Origin: Geosiphon pyriformis
Taxonomy: Eukaryota > Glomeromycota > Glomeromycetes > Archaeosporales > Geosiphonaceae
Length of the DNA stretch: 64,000 bases
Assembly: GCA_016748015.1 (NCBI GenBank)
Contig: JAAOMT010000741.1
Coordinates: 62,001 to 126,000, forward strand
Reading direction: 5' to 3'
Numbering within the stretch: position 1 is the stretch's first letter; each line of letters starts with the position of its first letter. The position numbers were made by a program, and so were the translations under genes. The notes beneath the pieces are model-generated. The model did no database searches. It was not told the origin of the DNA and saw only the letters and a program-made list of their open reading frames with translations. Positions 33,741-45,730 of this stretch are shown one piece after another.

Positions 33741-36552
33741 TCACTTCCATGCATCCTGAAGATGATGCGTATTCTTTTTTATCACTGCTCGCAAGCGATG
33801 CTCGAGAATTTCAGCCTCGCGTTTAGCATTGGCCACTTGCTTTTCCAACTCCTCAACAGATGCATTAGGTACCTTGGAGCCATGATTGTTTCCATTTGCA
33901 CTGTTCATGGTGGCGAAGCCTGTAATGGCAGAGTGTACCGTACCAGCCCACATACCAACGTTACCACCTAATAAAAGGTGCGTGTGACTATTATCATTTT
34001 CAACATTGGCAGTCTGGGCATTGTTGGTGGGTGAAGCTACGCCGCCAAAAAAGGCTGCAGCAGTCGGAATTGAAGAGTTTGGTAAATTAAAAATGGCCGA
34101 AGTCGAAAAGTTGAAATCTTTAGCGAACAATTCGGTAGGAAGGAGATCAAAGGTAGTTGAAGTTTGAGAGAGATGGGGGTCCACTGATTGCTGTTGATGA
34201 GGACTATACATAATTTGTTCCTTACTAGAACTCGAAGGGGACAAAACTCCTGATGGCATGGTGAAAAATGCAGAGGATGCAAAGTCAAATTTGAAATCGG
34301 CCAGAAAATTATTTTTGGAATCGGCTGAATGAATACCAATAGCATTATTATCATCTTTGTTTTTGATCGTAAAATGATCCTGTTGATCATTTGCCTGAAT
34401 CTGATTCAAACTTCTTGTTGCCGGCTCCGTTATATTCTCTTCTTTTTCCATAATCTTTTTCTTGTGCTCATTGTCGATTAGATCACCATCGAGAACAGGA
34501 AGATTTCTATCTTTCTTTTTTGGTTTTTTTGAAAGAATAGGTGATTGGAAAATAGGATTTTCATTAGGGTTCGATTTTGACTTATTAGACTCAACATTAA
34601 TAGTAACGCTGGTTTTGCTTAGGTTGTCTTTTGGCTTAGACGTGATTGGAGAAATAATTTGGGTCTCGGCAATCCCAATTTTTTTAGAATCTTTGTGATA
34701 ACCACCAGCCAACTTGTTGGTTGTTAAGGTAGAGGGCTTCACATGTTTTTCTCTTTTTTTAGGAACAGCAGCAGCAACAACAGCACCAATGGATTGAATA
34801 TTTGTTGAATGTGAAGGCTCTGGTGAAACTAGGGCCATTTCGAAACTTCGGCTGGAGCTATTTTGTCGCAGAGGTGATTGAAAAGTTTGATCAGTGGAAT
34901 TTGGAGAGGGCTTGTTTTGAGACGAGGCACTCGGGTCACCATTATTCATTTTTAGGACTAAAGACTTAACGATGGTAGGTTTTGATGAACGACGGGAGAT
35001 TTGTGGTGGAGTTTCTTGGACTGTTGGTTTTTCTTCGATATCTTTGGTAGGGGGATATGGGATTTCCTCTAGAGAACTATTTCCAGATTGTATTTTGATT
35101 TCCTTTTCAATTGCAGCAGGAAGATCCGAATGAGTGGTAGAAGTTTGTATTTCTGCTGATTCGTTATTTATGCCTATAAATTATCAATGTACCAATAGAG
35201 GGTAAATTTGAACCAGGAAAAACAGAGACGATGAAGGGAAGGGGTTAACATGTGAAATATCTAACAGCACAAGCAAAACGCCCAAAACCCAATAGCATAT
35301 GCAACAAATAAAGAACAACGTAAACACACCTTCCCCAAAAAATTCAAGTTAAACGACTTCAATTATGAAAAAATTAAACTACCCACAATAATTGAAGAAT
35401 CATATACGTTTCATTTTGCTACCGGTTTTATTTTGATTTGTGATCCAACCTCAATAGCCGCGGCCACTGAGCATTGAAGACAACCCACCTTGCTCCACAT
35501 TACCCAATCCAATTCCTACACCGAACCCACCATTAATTTGTTCTTCACTTGTTCTTGCCACTCGTTCAAAAACACTTAAACGATGACCCCCCAGATTTTG
35601 TACTGGTTGGTATTGCTGTGGCGACATAACGGGGGCCCCTGGAGCACGATAGGCGGGATCAGCAGAGGAGGCTATCCTAACTGACATAATTGCAGGATCT
35701 TGAAAGGGCAAAGCTTCTCCTGAAGTTACTTAAATAATTCAGCCCAATTTATCGTCCCAGGAAACGAAGATAAAATCATTGAATAAATTATTAGTCTATC
35801 GATAAGGAAAAGAAATTAACAAACCTGGGGCTTGAATATCTTCTTGAGAGTTTGAGCTTGCAGCAGCGGCCTTCAATAAAAACTCTGTGAAGAAATTCTG
35901 AGGGTCTTCTCTTGAAGGGCGCGGTAATCCTTGCATAAACGGCTGTTGCTCTTGATGTGATGGGTGTCTGGACATGCTGTATTCATCATCCATAGTCCAT
36001 GGTCCCATTGATGGATTCCAGCTAGGTGCAAGACCATATTGCATACGAGGGGATGGTTGATAAATACCAGGGGGCGGGGCCTTTATTGTGGGGACTGGAG
36101 TTTGACCAAGATTTAATTGGGGCGGGGGCTGATGATGCTGCATAATAAAGTTCTGGTGAAAATGATGTTCTATAGTAGCTGAAGTATTAGAAGCGTTCAG
36201 AGATTGTGGTTGGTTCAAAGGATTGGCAAGTGGAACCCCAGGAGGGGCAGCCAGCACGGGGCGACGTAATGGAGGAAAACTCGGATCGTTGGATGTATTC
36301 CACATCGATTCCTGATGAAGATCACTAGGACCAAAGCTTATATTAACATTCGGGAAAAGTGCCCTCAGGCCTTCTTGTAAGTCCTTCATCGCCAATGGAT
36401 CTCCTTGATTTAAGGATGAATTGTCACCCTCTTCTAAGGCAAACCCAAACCGCGAAGATTGTCTTGATTTATTAGTTACAGAACTACTAGGCGAGGTCTG
36501 GACGTTTGAATTGGCTTGAAAAGATTCTGCTATATTATTGTTGTTACTATGA

Positions 36553-36586
<34 letters not shown>

Positions 36587-39183
36587 TGCTACTACCAACA
36601 GATGATATGCCAAGGATTCCTAGAGGAGGCTCTACATTGAACCGGTCAAACTTTTCCTCGTCGGAAGAAAATGGATTAAATGACCCAGTATAGGAGGAAA
36701 ATGGAGGGTGAGAAAATTCAGCATTGGTAATTGTGGATACGGCTGTGTTAAGCGAATCGGCTCGAGGAAACCCAACTCCTGGTGGAGGTAAAACTATACG
36801 CGAACTTCCGAGCACCCCGAGATCCGAAGAGCTGATAAGTGGTGTCTTATCTGGAAGCGTTTCTGTTACAGGTGTGGGCACGTCAAGAGAAGGGGGATTG
36901 AAAGAAAAAGAAAAAGAACCACCGGTAAGGGCGGATAATGTTTGATCAAAGTCAGCTAGTTCAGAAGTTGATCTCGGCATCACTTTTGTTAGCTTATCGT
37001 GGGAGGAATATTTTATTGATTCTTCGGAAAATCGTTCAATTAGTTTAGCTTGTTCCTTGACAGTTTCAGCTTCATTTCTTGGTTCTTTGGATTTCTCTGA
37101 ATTTTGGTCGATTTCCTTTAGCTGTTGGATAATTCCGACCGATAAAGGAGGGGTATTTTCAGTTTTTTCCTCCATTTTGGCGCTTAAACCTTGGCTATCT
37201 AAAGATTCAACCCTTTTGAGCTTATACTCTTGATCCTGAAGGGGTAGGGGAATTTGTGAACGTGATGTTTGTGATGTAATAACTTGATGTGAAAGTTGAG
37301 GTGTCGAGTGCAATGTGGAAAGAGGTTGAGATTGTAGAGATTGTAAAGATTGCTGATGTAATGTTGGTGAATTCTCGGGACTCATCATTTTGGCACCAGC
37401 CCAAGAAGCGGTGGGTGGCAACGCTGAAGCTATGTCGTTTTGAATTTGAATAAAAATCAGTTAAAGAAGCAGCATTACACTACATTACACTAGATTTTAG
37501 CGTTAAACAAACCTTCATCTCTTTCATCATTGCTGCTTTTATCGCTTTCTGGACCACCGCCCCTATTTTGGGTTAGGGACTCCCCTTTTCTTTGTGGCAA
37601 TATAAGGGGCGTTGAGGGTGTTAGAGGCTTTGATATAGGATGGGGTTGCGTTTGCCGGGTTTGAACAGGTTGAATTTGATGAACTTGAACTTTGTGAGCA
37701 TCATTGACTTTGTGAAGATCGTGTAAAACCTTGGGCAGATCATGTACTTTATGAATAGGTTCCGTTAGATGTCCACCTACTTCTTTTAGGTGATATTTAC
37801 TAGTAGAAAATTGAATGATGAGGAACGAGAGAACGAGAAAATGTAACAAAAAAAAAAGCGATTTTACTATCTTACGCTGAAGCTAAATCCTCCTTCGTAT
37901 AGCTATCGGCTTCCTCCCCTGGCTCATGCAAGTACATACAATTTGGATTTTGGCATACCATGTTTCTTAAATAATATGTACAATACTTTGTTGTGCCATA
38001 TGAAGCCCTAGCAGCAAAATTTCGCGTCAAGAAGTTTAGCACAATAATAAGGGAAAATACTGAACTATTTCTGATGTTTGAGGATAAGGGACCTTAGTAC
38101 TTTGCCATCCGATATACTACCATCAACAGCATCAATAGCTTTTGCGGCATCTTCTTTCCGTGCATATGTAATATAAACACCAACACTGGGTTGAGGGGGT
38201 GGAGCACCAAGTACAGTGGAAACGGGAGGATTTCGACGATTGACGACAATTTTAGCAATTTTGCCGTATTGCCCAAAATAATCATGTGATCTTAGCACCT
38301 TTTTTAAATTAGAGAAAATAAGCCTTCTGAAAAATGAATTGTTTAAAAAAGAGAATATGAAATGGCATACTGCTATAATACCTCTTCGGTCGCTGTCTTA
38401 GGACTTAGGCCTATAACATAGACCAGATTCTTTTGCACGACTCTCATATTTGCCAAGTGTTTCCTATTCATCGCCTCAAGCTCTTTCTTTTCGCGCTCTT
38501 TCTGCTTTTTTTCGTTTTTTATTCTAGCCAACCTACATTTTTTGGCATTAAATAAAAAGTTATAAATAAAAATAGATTCTGAATAGCGAATGAAAATTAA
38601 TTTCGAAAAGCACATAACGAGAAACCAAAAAATTCCAGGGAAATTAAAAATCAAGAAAAAATAAGACATCTGATTTAGAATTTAATGCTTGAGTACGCGT
38701 CTCTCGCATGAATAAGTCAAAATTTTTCGAGCCGAAATTATAAAACATACTCTTCTGACGAAATTGGAGTAAACTCAATAGTTTGTTCTGTATAAATCCT
38801 TCGACAAGCAGGACATCGATTATTCAAATTTTCTTGTATATGATTCCAACAAAAGCGACAGATCTAAATGTATTTGGACTCTTTTGTTAATAAAAGTTAA
38901 TGAAATGATACAGCTCTTGATACACTCTAAGAAGTAACAAGTTTCGATTGGTTTGAGCTAGCTTTTAGTATAACTTTGAGAAACTTTGAAGCTAGATTAG
39001 AGGCGATTTTTAAGAAGGAGCTCTCACCTGATAACCACAAGGACAGGGCCTAAAATTCCTGTCCGAAAGATCCATCTCCTCCATGCATAGTGGACACACA
39101 AACTCCTCTTCATCGGAATAGTATGTTCGTTTTTTGGAGGGTGAATTAGGTGCAGCAGAACTTTGTCCGTCGCCGTTGAACAT
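33741..39183 (-). CDS. NOT4: NOT4-type RING E3 ubiquitin ligase, CCR4-NOT complex subunit (nine inferred exons)
   Basis: Inferred exons: 39183-39028, 38863-38751, 38532-38382, 38298-38093, 38007-37876, 37799-37513, 37429-35825, 35719-35489, 35173-33741. All introns are GT-AG, frame is kept, total 1437 residues. Residues 30-72 form a C4C4 RING (C30, C33, C47, C49, C54, C57, C69, C72). A Lys/Glu-rich helix follows, then an RRM (about 130-209, NLVYVIGLSP and VGVYITYARK) and a CCCH finger (C218, C227, C232, H236). This order is diagnostic of NOT4. The C-terminal two thirds is low-complexity, with an Asn run encoded at 36541-36593, and the end is a coiled coil (EELEKQVANAKREAEILEHR). NOT4 ubiquitinates ribosomal and other targets in translation quality control and mRNA decay. 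Exons 1-7 are secure; exon 8 ends and the joining of exon 9 are less so. Confidence 0.9.
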
Positions 39184-39400
39184 TTTCGAGGTTAAGTTGG
39201 GTTGAAATATTAAGGGAAATGTGGTTGAGCAGCTCCAAAGTTTAGTGAAAGGAAATGTGGTTCACGGGCTCATTGGAGATTTGCATTTTATTGGTGAAAC
39301 ATTTTTGATTTTTTTGATTTTGTCAGTATCACAGGATGAATTTTTAACATATTGATGTTCCGTTGTCCCCGAATAGAGTTGATCAGATCCTTAACAAAAG
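39184..39400 (-). promoter_or_regulatory. probable NOT4 promoter and 5' UTR
   Basis: Mixed-composition sequence directly upstream of the NOT4 ATG and before the AT-rich region. No TATA box or factor site is distinctive enough to call. Confidence 0.35.
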
Positions 39401-39597
39401 TTTGCCTAAAAAAAAATCATTTTTATATTTTTTTCCAATAAATTCACAATACATGTTAATTTTAGGAGAAAAATAACTGCTTTTTTTAGAAATGAACCAA
39501 TTGAAAATTCAATGACAAGTAAAAAATATTAAATTGATGGCAAAATAAGTCAATTACGAAAAATTTAATTCATGCAATTTAATAAAAGAAGCTTTAA

Positions 39598-39649
<52 letters not shown>

Positions 39650-40629
39650 TATTATATATTATTTTATATTATCTTATCTTTTTTTCTTTCTTTTTTTATA
39701 ACCACACCCAAAGCAAAGAATAAAATAGTTGCAACTCCTATTTTTGATATTGTTTCTATCAGTTCTAATACTTAAAAAGTTTTTTCTAAAGTAGAAACAG
39801 CTAGATAACACTCTTTAAAGTGTTTCTTTTAAGTAATATAAAGACAAAACAGCTTTTGGCTGTTTTTAAAACATCATTTTTGACATTAAATAAGAGTTTT
39901 TTTCATTTAAAGTTTCTTTCAAGTAATTAATTAAAGCCAATCTTAATAAAATTATTATTATAATAAATACTTTAAGAATTTTTAATAGCAAACCAATAAC
40001 AAAGTTACTTTTTATTTCTGTTACTTTTTTATATTTGTTCAAATAGCCAAAAAAACAAAAAAAGCAAAAAAACAATTCTTTTTTTCTCTTTTATTTAAAA
40101 TAACTAACTTTTTTGTAATATTAAAAAAAGTTATTTTCTTAATATTTTTTAAAGCATTATTTCTATTTTAAAGCTTGTTTTTTTTATTAAAAAAAAACAT
40201 TCTTTTTTTTGATATTTATATTAATTTTATTATTAATTATAGTATTTAATTTAAATTTATTATAAACAATATTTTTATTTATTTAAATAATAATAATAAT
40301 AATATGTTTATTAAAGCTAATTTTAATTAATACATAATTAATTTGCTTTATATATTAAATTTTATTTAATTTTTATTGGCTTTAAAAATAAATAACTTAT
40401 TAAATTATTTAATTTTAAAAATTAAGCTAATTAGATAAAAACTAAAGTGTTTTTTTCTTTGTTTTTTGAAAATATTGTTAATTTTAATAAAATTTAAAAT
40501 TTTTTTAAATAATTAACTTTTAATAAACTATTAAGATTATTAATATTTTATTTAAATTTTTGCATAATTTTTACTTTAAATTAAATATTAAAAATAATAT
40601 AAAATTTTTTTATATAAAAATTGTATTTT
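39401..40629. other. AT-rich region with microsatellite, no gene
   Basis: A/T-saturated sequence with poly-T runs between the NOT4 upstream flank and LINE B. Open frames here have only low-complexity composition. Confidence 0.55.
39599..39645. repeat. (ATT)n microsatellite
   Basis: An uninterrupted ATT trinucleotide run of about 15 units, followed by TATATTATATT variants. Confidence 0.9.
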
Positions 40630-40678
40630 AAATATTATGTCAGCAGTTTTCTAGCCTAGCCTTAGATATTAACTGCCA

Positions 40679-40909
40679 ATGACTCTTCTATTACAGAATC
40701 AAGTGGATAATATAATAATAGAAAAAAATTTGTGTAAAGTTATTAATGATAAGACTACCATAATTTTGGGTCCATCTGTCTTTTCTGAGGTTGTTAAATT
40801 GGAAAATATGTTAAAAAGTCTTTTTGTGTCAGTACTAAGTTTGTTAGTTCATTTTAATAGTTTGGTTTTGGCTGGTAATATGCTTCTTCAACTCTTTTTC
40901 AATAAGTAG
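40679..40909 (+). pseudogene. ORF1 C-terminal remnant of LINE B
   Basis: The 76-residue open piece includes KLENMLKSLFVSVLSLLVHF, weakly matching the LESKLVALKAFVGSVLTKL tail of ORF1 in LINE C and lying at the corresponding place before ORF2. Short, and low confidence alone. Confidence 0.5.
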
Positions 40910-40929
40910 CCTAATATGAAAGATTGTTA

Positions 40930-42000
40930 TGTGCAATATTAAAAGCATAAACAATTCTGTTAAGCAAGAAAATATTGTCTATTGATATAAAAAAATGAAC
41001 AATTTGGTTTTTATTGTTACTAAAATAAAATTGAAAAATAAAGTTCATCTATGGATTGTGAATAAATTTAATGGTGTTTAGATATTTATTTCCAGTTTAG
41101 AGTTTGGTTATTTGGATTCTGATATAGCAGTTATAATAGATATTGATTTGGTAAAACATATATGTAAGATTTCAAAAGTTGCTGGTAAGCTCTTGTCTAT
41201 TAAACTGCTTTTCAAGAATAAGTTATCTGTTTTGATTTTAGAGCTATACACTAATACTGTACTAGTTATGTGTTTGTTTCAAGCTGGTAAGATCAACTTT
41301 TTAATTGTAAAAGCCATGAATAAATCTTCTTTTATTGTCTTAGATAGGGACTTTAATAAAGACAGATTATACAAGTGTGCTAATTTTAAAAAATATTTCA
41401 ATTTGGGTTTGGTCAACTTTTTGTTAAATAGTTCAGTTGTAAAAAATTATATTGAAATAACTTAAGAGGTGCTAAAAAAACAATTAATTATGTGTTTGTT
41501 TCTTCAAATTTGGTTAATATAATAGTGTATTGTGATGTTTTGAATGTTAGTGGGCACTTTAATACTGATTACTGAGCTGTTTTTGTGTCCATAAGTTTGG
41601 GTGAATTGTTGAATAGACAATTATACTCTTTTTATAAACAAGTAAATAGAAATTATTGAAAGTTTAATTTTAAGGATGCTAATAATGTCAAATAAGCCAA
41701 GTTTAAGAAAGCTATAATGATAAATACTGCTATGTTTTCTGATAAATTTATTGTGTCAAAGAAATTCTCAGACTTGGACATAATATAAAATGCTATTTAC
41801 AAAACAATATATTTATTGGCCAATGAGATTTTAAAAAAAAAATAGTTTAAGAACTATAATAGTGTTTTCACTAAGAAATTATTTAGATTTTACTGACTGA
41901 AACTTTTGGTGTTTAAGATTGTTAAGGTCTTTTATTTGGCTTTTCATGATAAGTTTACATTATTGCTGATTACATAAGACAATTTTAATATTGTTAATGC
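40930..42000 (+). pseudogene. endonuclease of LINE B ORF2 (broken)
   Basis: Frames with many stops correspond to the ORF2 start. 41112-41465 is open and contains CLFQAGKINFLIVKAMNKSSFIVL and then RDFNKD, the GDFN region. About 41560 reads FNTDY where LINE A has DTDYKSVSV; the His of the catalytic pair is Tyr in both copies. Confidence 0.8.
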
Positions 42001-42020
42001 TTCTGTAGTAAATTTTTTCT

Positions 42021-43567
42021 TTGGGTTCTCATTTTAATGCTATTAGATTATTTTTGGCTAGAATTAAGAAGTCATATTGCTTTTCTAAGTTGTTAAAATT
42101 GGAATGTACTAAAAAATCTCAAATCAGATTAGTAATTGATAAAAAGATGAAAGATTTTGAAGTAAACAAGGATCATACTATCAGAAATATGTTAAAGCAC
42201 CTCTTTTTCAAAGTTGTATTGGACTATCTAATCATTGGTAATAAACTAATTCTGAAGCCTAATCTGGTCAAGTCCAAAGTGGATATAATTATAGAGGGCT
42301 AAACTAGAAAGCATGAAGTGGTTATAGACTTTTTTAGTGATTGGTCTCATTAGTATTAACCATTGGAATACATTTTTGATGATGTTTTCTCAAATGTGAT
42401 GAGTTTAATTGGTTTTGATGAATTGTCCAATGTGGTTTCTAATCTGTCTAATAGCAAAGCTGCTGGTTTTTTTGGTATCTTGAATGAGCTTTGGAAACAT
42501 TATAACAGATCAGTTTTGAATATGCTTTTGGTGCTTTTGAATTTTTGTTTGTCTCTTAAATTAGTGTCTAATGCTTAGAAAAAAGCTTGGGTTTCAATAA
42601 TTCTTAAACTATATAAGTGGGAAGGTGTTCTTATAAACACTTAACCTATTACTTTGATTAAAACTGCTCATAAAATACTCTTCAAAATTTTTTCTAACAG
42701 GATTTTTTAGCATACAGCACTTTTAATATTCTTTATGGAGACAATTTTCAGCTTTAAAGAATACAACAATACAATCTCCTATTTTTGCCATTGGTTTAGC
42801 AATTGAAAATGCTTTAAAAAAAACCATAAACTCTGGCTAATTTTGCAAAACATGCAGAAGACTTATGATTCTGTTGGATGAGAACATTTAAGGAAGAGCT
42901 TGGTCAAAATAAAATGTGTGGCAAGTTTATTAGATTTTTTGGTGGTATTTACAATAATCATGTTAATAGAGTTATGACTAACTTCAGATTGACAAATAGA
43001 TACTGAATACATGATAGTTTGGATCAGAGTGAGGTGTTTTCACTTTTTCTTTGGCACATATTTTATAATTTTTTTCTGTGCAAAGTTAAGAGACAAAAAA
43101 GTGTATGCAAGTATAAATTGAATTCTTATTTTGTTTCCAAAAATGGTCATGCAGAATTTCGAGCTGGGTTGACATTTTTTCTTGTTGCTAGTGTTTTTGT
43201 TGATAATATTATTTGGATTGGCAACAGACAAACTGCTACTTAACATATTCTTAATATTGCTAGTGAATTTTTTCAGATCAATAACATTTCAATTGATAAT
43301 AACAAAACAGTAGTTATTCTTATTAATTGCAAAGTTGAATGTTCTTTTTTATTGATTAGTGGTTTGCCTATTTTCATTACCAAAAAGGGAGAATCTCATT
43401 GCTATTTGGGTATCTTTTTGTTTACTGAGAGTTTGTCAAAGTCTAGCTTGGCTAAACCACATTCAGATATCTGGTTTTTTGCTAATCTTGTTTTAAGGAA
43501 GGCTATTTCTAATAAGCAGTTTTTGTATTTAGTGTTGGTGGTTTTTTATCCTATAGTTAGTTACTGA
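42021..43567 (+). pseudogene. reverse transcriptase of LINE B ORF2 (broken)
   Basis: 42021-42302 is the pre-RT segment. 42363-42578 contains SNLSNSKAAGFFGILNELWKH, the conserved fingers motif. 42770-42870 has SPIFAIGLAIENAL in broken frames. 43019-43243 contains the palm with FVDNIIWIGN, so the second Asp of the catalytic box is Asn. 43352-43567 has HCYLGIFLFTESL. Inactive. Confidence 0.85.
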
Positions 43568-43735
43568 ATGCAGTTCAGTTTTGTTCTTATTGGTGTATAT
43601 AATAAATGAGATGCTTTAATTCATAAGAACTTAAAGTTAAAGTTTGATCTGTATCTCAATTTCTCCAACAATGTGCTTTATTACTCTTCTTTGTATGTTT
43701 TAAAAACTTTTAAGCAAGTTTAGACTGAGAACAAA

Positions 43736-45579
43736 TTGGCTTTTATTGTATGTTTTGTGAACTTTGTTGGAATTTTGGGTTGTTTGTTTTCACACAAATC
43801 TCATAATTTGCAAGTTTTGTCTTGGTGTCCAAATTACCTGTTGATTTCTCCAGCTTATATTAGGATCAGTGCTTCTAATAACTTTTTGGCAGGTGTGGTT
43901 TATATTTTTTTTGAATGCAATTTGTTTTTGAATAGTCATGTGAATAATTCTTTTTATCTTTGTAATAGAACTTTTATGTTGACTGTTCTTAACAAGTCTA
44001 AATTTTTTAAGTTTTTTTTTTTACTTTAGTAATATAATATTGCTTTTGTGGACCAGCTTTGCAATAAAAATGGTGCTATTTTTAATTGGAAAACCTTTAA
44101 GCATTGGAAAAGACTGGACTCATGTGGCTCTGTTTCTGACTGGTCTAAGTTTTCTGTTAATTTTCTTAGTGGCATGGTTTTATCTTCTATATGTTTTTCT
44201 TTTTTAGAGATTTTAAAACTCATGAATGTTCTTAAATCTTATAAGTTCAAAGTGGCTTGCAATTATTTGTTGAATGTTAATACTGGTGGTATTTCTGTTT
44301 ACATAAGTGAGTTTTTAAAGGACTTGGAAAATTTTTTTATAAAGGCTAGTATAATGGCTTTTTTTGAGGATATTAACTTGGGTTTGGATGTTAGAGTTTT
44401 TGGCTTGATATCTTTTACTTTAATAGAGTTATAGGCTATAGTATTGGCTCTTAAGTGTATTTTGTTTTATAATTCAGTTCATTTTTTTACAGACAGTCAG
44501 ACTGCTTTGGATATATGCAAATTGGAATTGAGTATAATGCATTTGGATTTTTGAAATTAGTATTGGGTTAAGCATCAGCATATTGCAAATATTATTTATG
44601 ACAAAAATTTAGATGTCAATTGGCACAAGATAAAAGATTACTCAGGTGTTTTGGGTAATAAATATGCCAATGCACTTGTTGATACTGTTTCTTTTTCTTT
44701 TTGGTATCTTCTTCTTTGGTTGAAAGAATATTATATTGTGGCAGAAAGTGGTGTTGTTTCAGATAATTCTAGATATTTTGTTTATGATATTTTTTGGTTT
44801 GTTCATTATGTATATTGAAAAGTTGGTTCTAATTCTAAGGTTTTATTTAGTAATTTGCTTTTGAATTTTAATTGGCTTGGTTTTTCTATGATATAGCATC
44901 CTGATTTGCACATGGCTGCTGATTTTACTAATAAAACTACTGTTAATACTCACATGTATTTTATGAAAGCTTTGCATTATCAGCTGCCTATAGTTGTTTA
45001 GAAGTGCCTGTATTATAAGCATTATTCCAGTGTATTATGCTTGTATTGTGGTAATATTGAGGTCTCAGATCATGTTTTTTTGTGTGTAATTAACAATTTT
45101 GTTTGCCATTAGTTATTAGATGCCTATATTGTTGCTTAAAAGGTATTTCCTGGTTGTTTTTGTTTTTTTTTTATGTGTCTTAGTTGATATCTTCCTGTGC
45201 TTCCAATATTGAAATATGTATAGTACTTTGTAAGAGTTTTATCTTTAATGAGTGGTTTCGAAAAACTGTCTCTGTCTTTGGAAACTCAAAAATTGCACAT
45301 TAAACAATTGTGAACTTTATGCATAATTTCTGTTTTGCTTTTAAAAAGAAGATTTTGTTAGTTTATATTAGATATTATGCTTTTATAGAAAAGAATAGAA
45401 GGATACTACAGGATAGTTTGGCCTCTGTTTTAGTTTCTGGAATGTTTTCAGTGCTTTTTGATAATGTGATCAAATTGCTTGATATTGCTGAGACAGTTGG
45501 TGTTAGTTTTGGATTATATAAGTCTTGTTTATTTTTCTCAGGCATTGGGAATTTAGTCTCAGTTTATATAAATGCTTAG
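43736..45579 (+). pseudogene. RT connection, RNase H and C-terminus of LINE B ORF2 (broken)
   Basis: 43736-44029 (FVNFVGILGCLFSHKSHNLQVL) corresponds to 16478-16005 of LINE A. 44048-44434 leads into an RNase H-like region, with FTDSQTALDICK at about 44490 and a HxxN-type segment (YSGVLGNKYANALVDTV) at about 44640. 45310-45579 is the ORF2 C-terminus ending at the expected place. Confidence 0.75.
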
Positions 45580-45730
45580 TGTTATCCTAACCAGCTTGAG
45601 TGACTGGTCACATGTAGAAAAAGCATAATTCACATCTAGTTTAGATTAGTTATATGATGTATTATACTAGATAGTATTTGGATTTCATTTATTAAATATT
45701 AAAAAAAAATAAAAAAATAAAAAAATATTA

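Larger units (their letters stand above)
40630..45730 (+). mobile_element. LINE B: 5'-truncated non-LTR retrotransposon (decayed)
   Basis: Same family as LINE A but on the plus strand. It begins within the C-terminal part of ORF1 (about 40640), as expected of 5' truncation, and runs through endonuclease, RT, RNase H and the end of ORF2 (stop at 45579). The 3' UTR ends in an A-rich tail at about 45700-45730. The 3' UTR matches that of LINE A (CTAGATARTA and TTTATTTATTAAAT-like segments). Stops and frameshifts are frequent. Confidence 0.85.

Noticed and set aside
33741-34949. Separate gene from the ATG at 34949
   Set aside because: The frame stays open upstream to a good acceptor at 35173 in phase with a donor at 35489, and the coiled-coil end fits NOT4. 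A separate gene is not excluded without RNA data.
39572-39775. 67-residue frame with a long Ile run
   Set aside because: Translation of the (ATT)n microsatellite.
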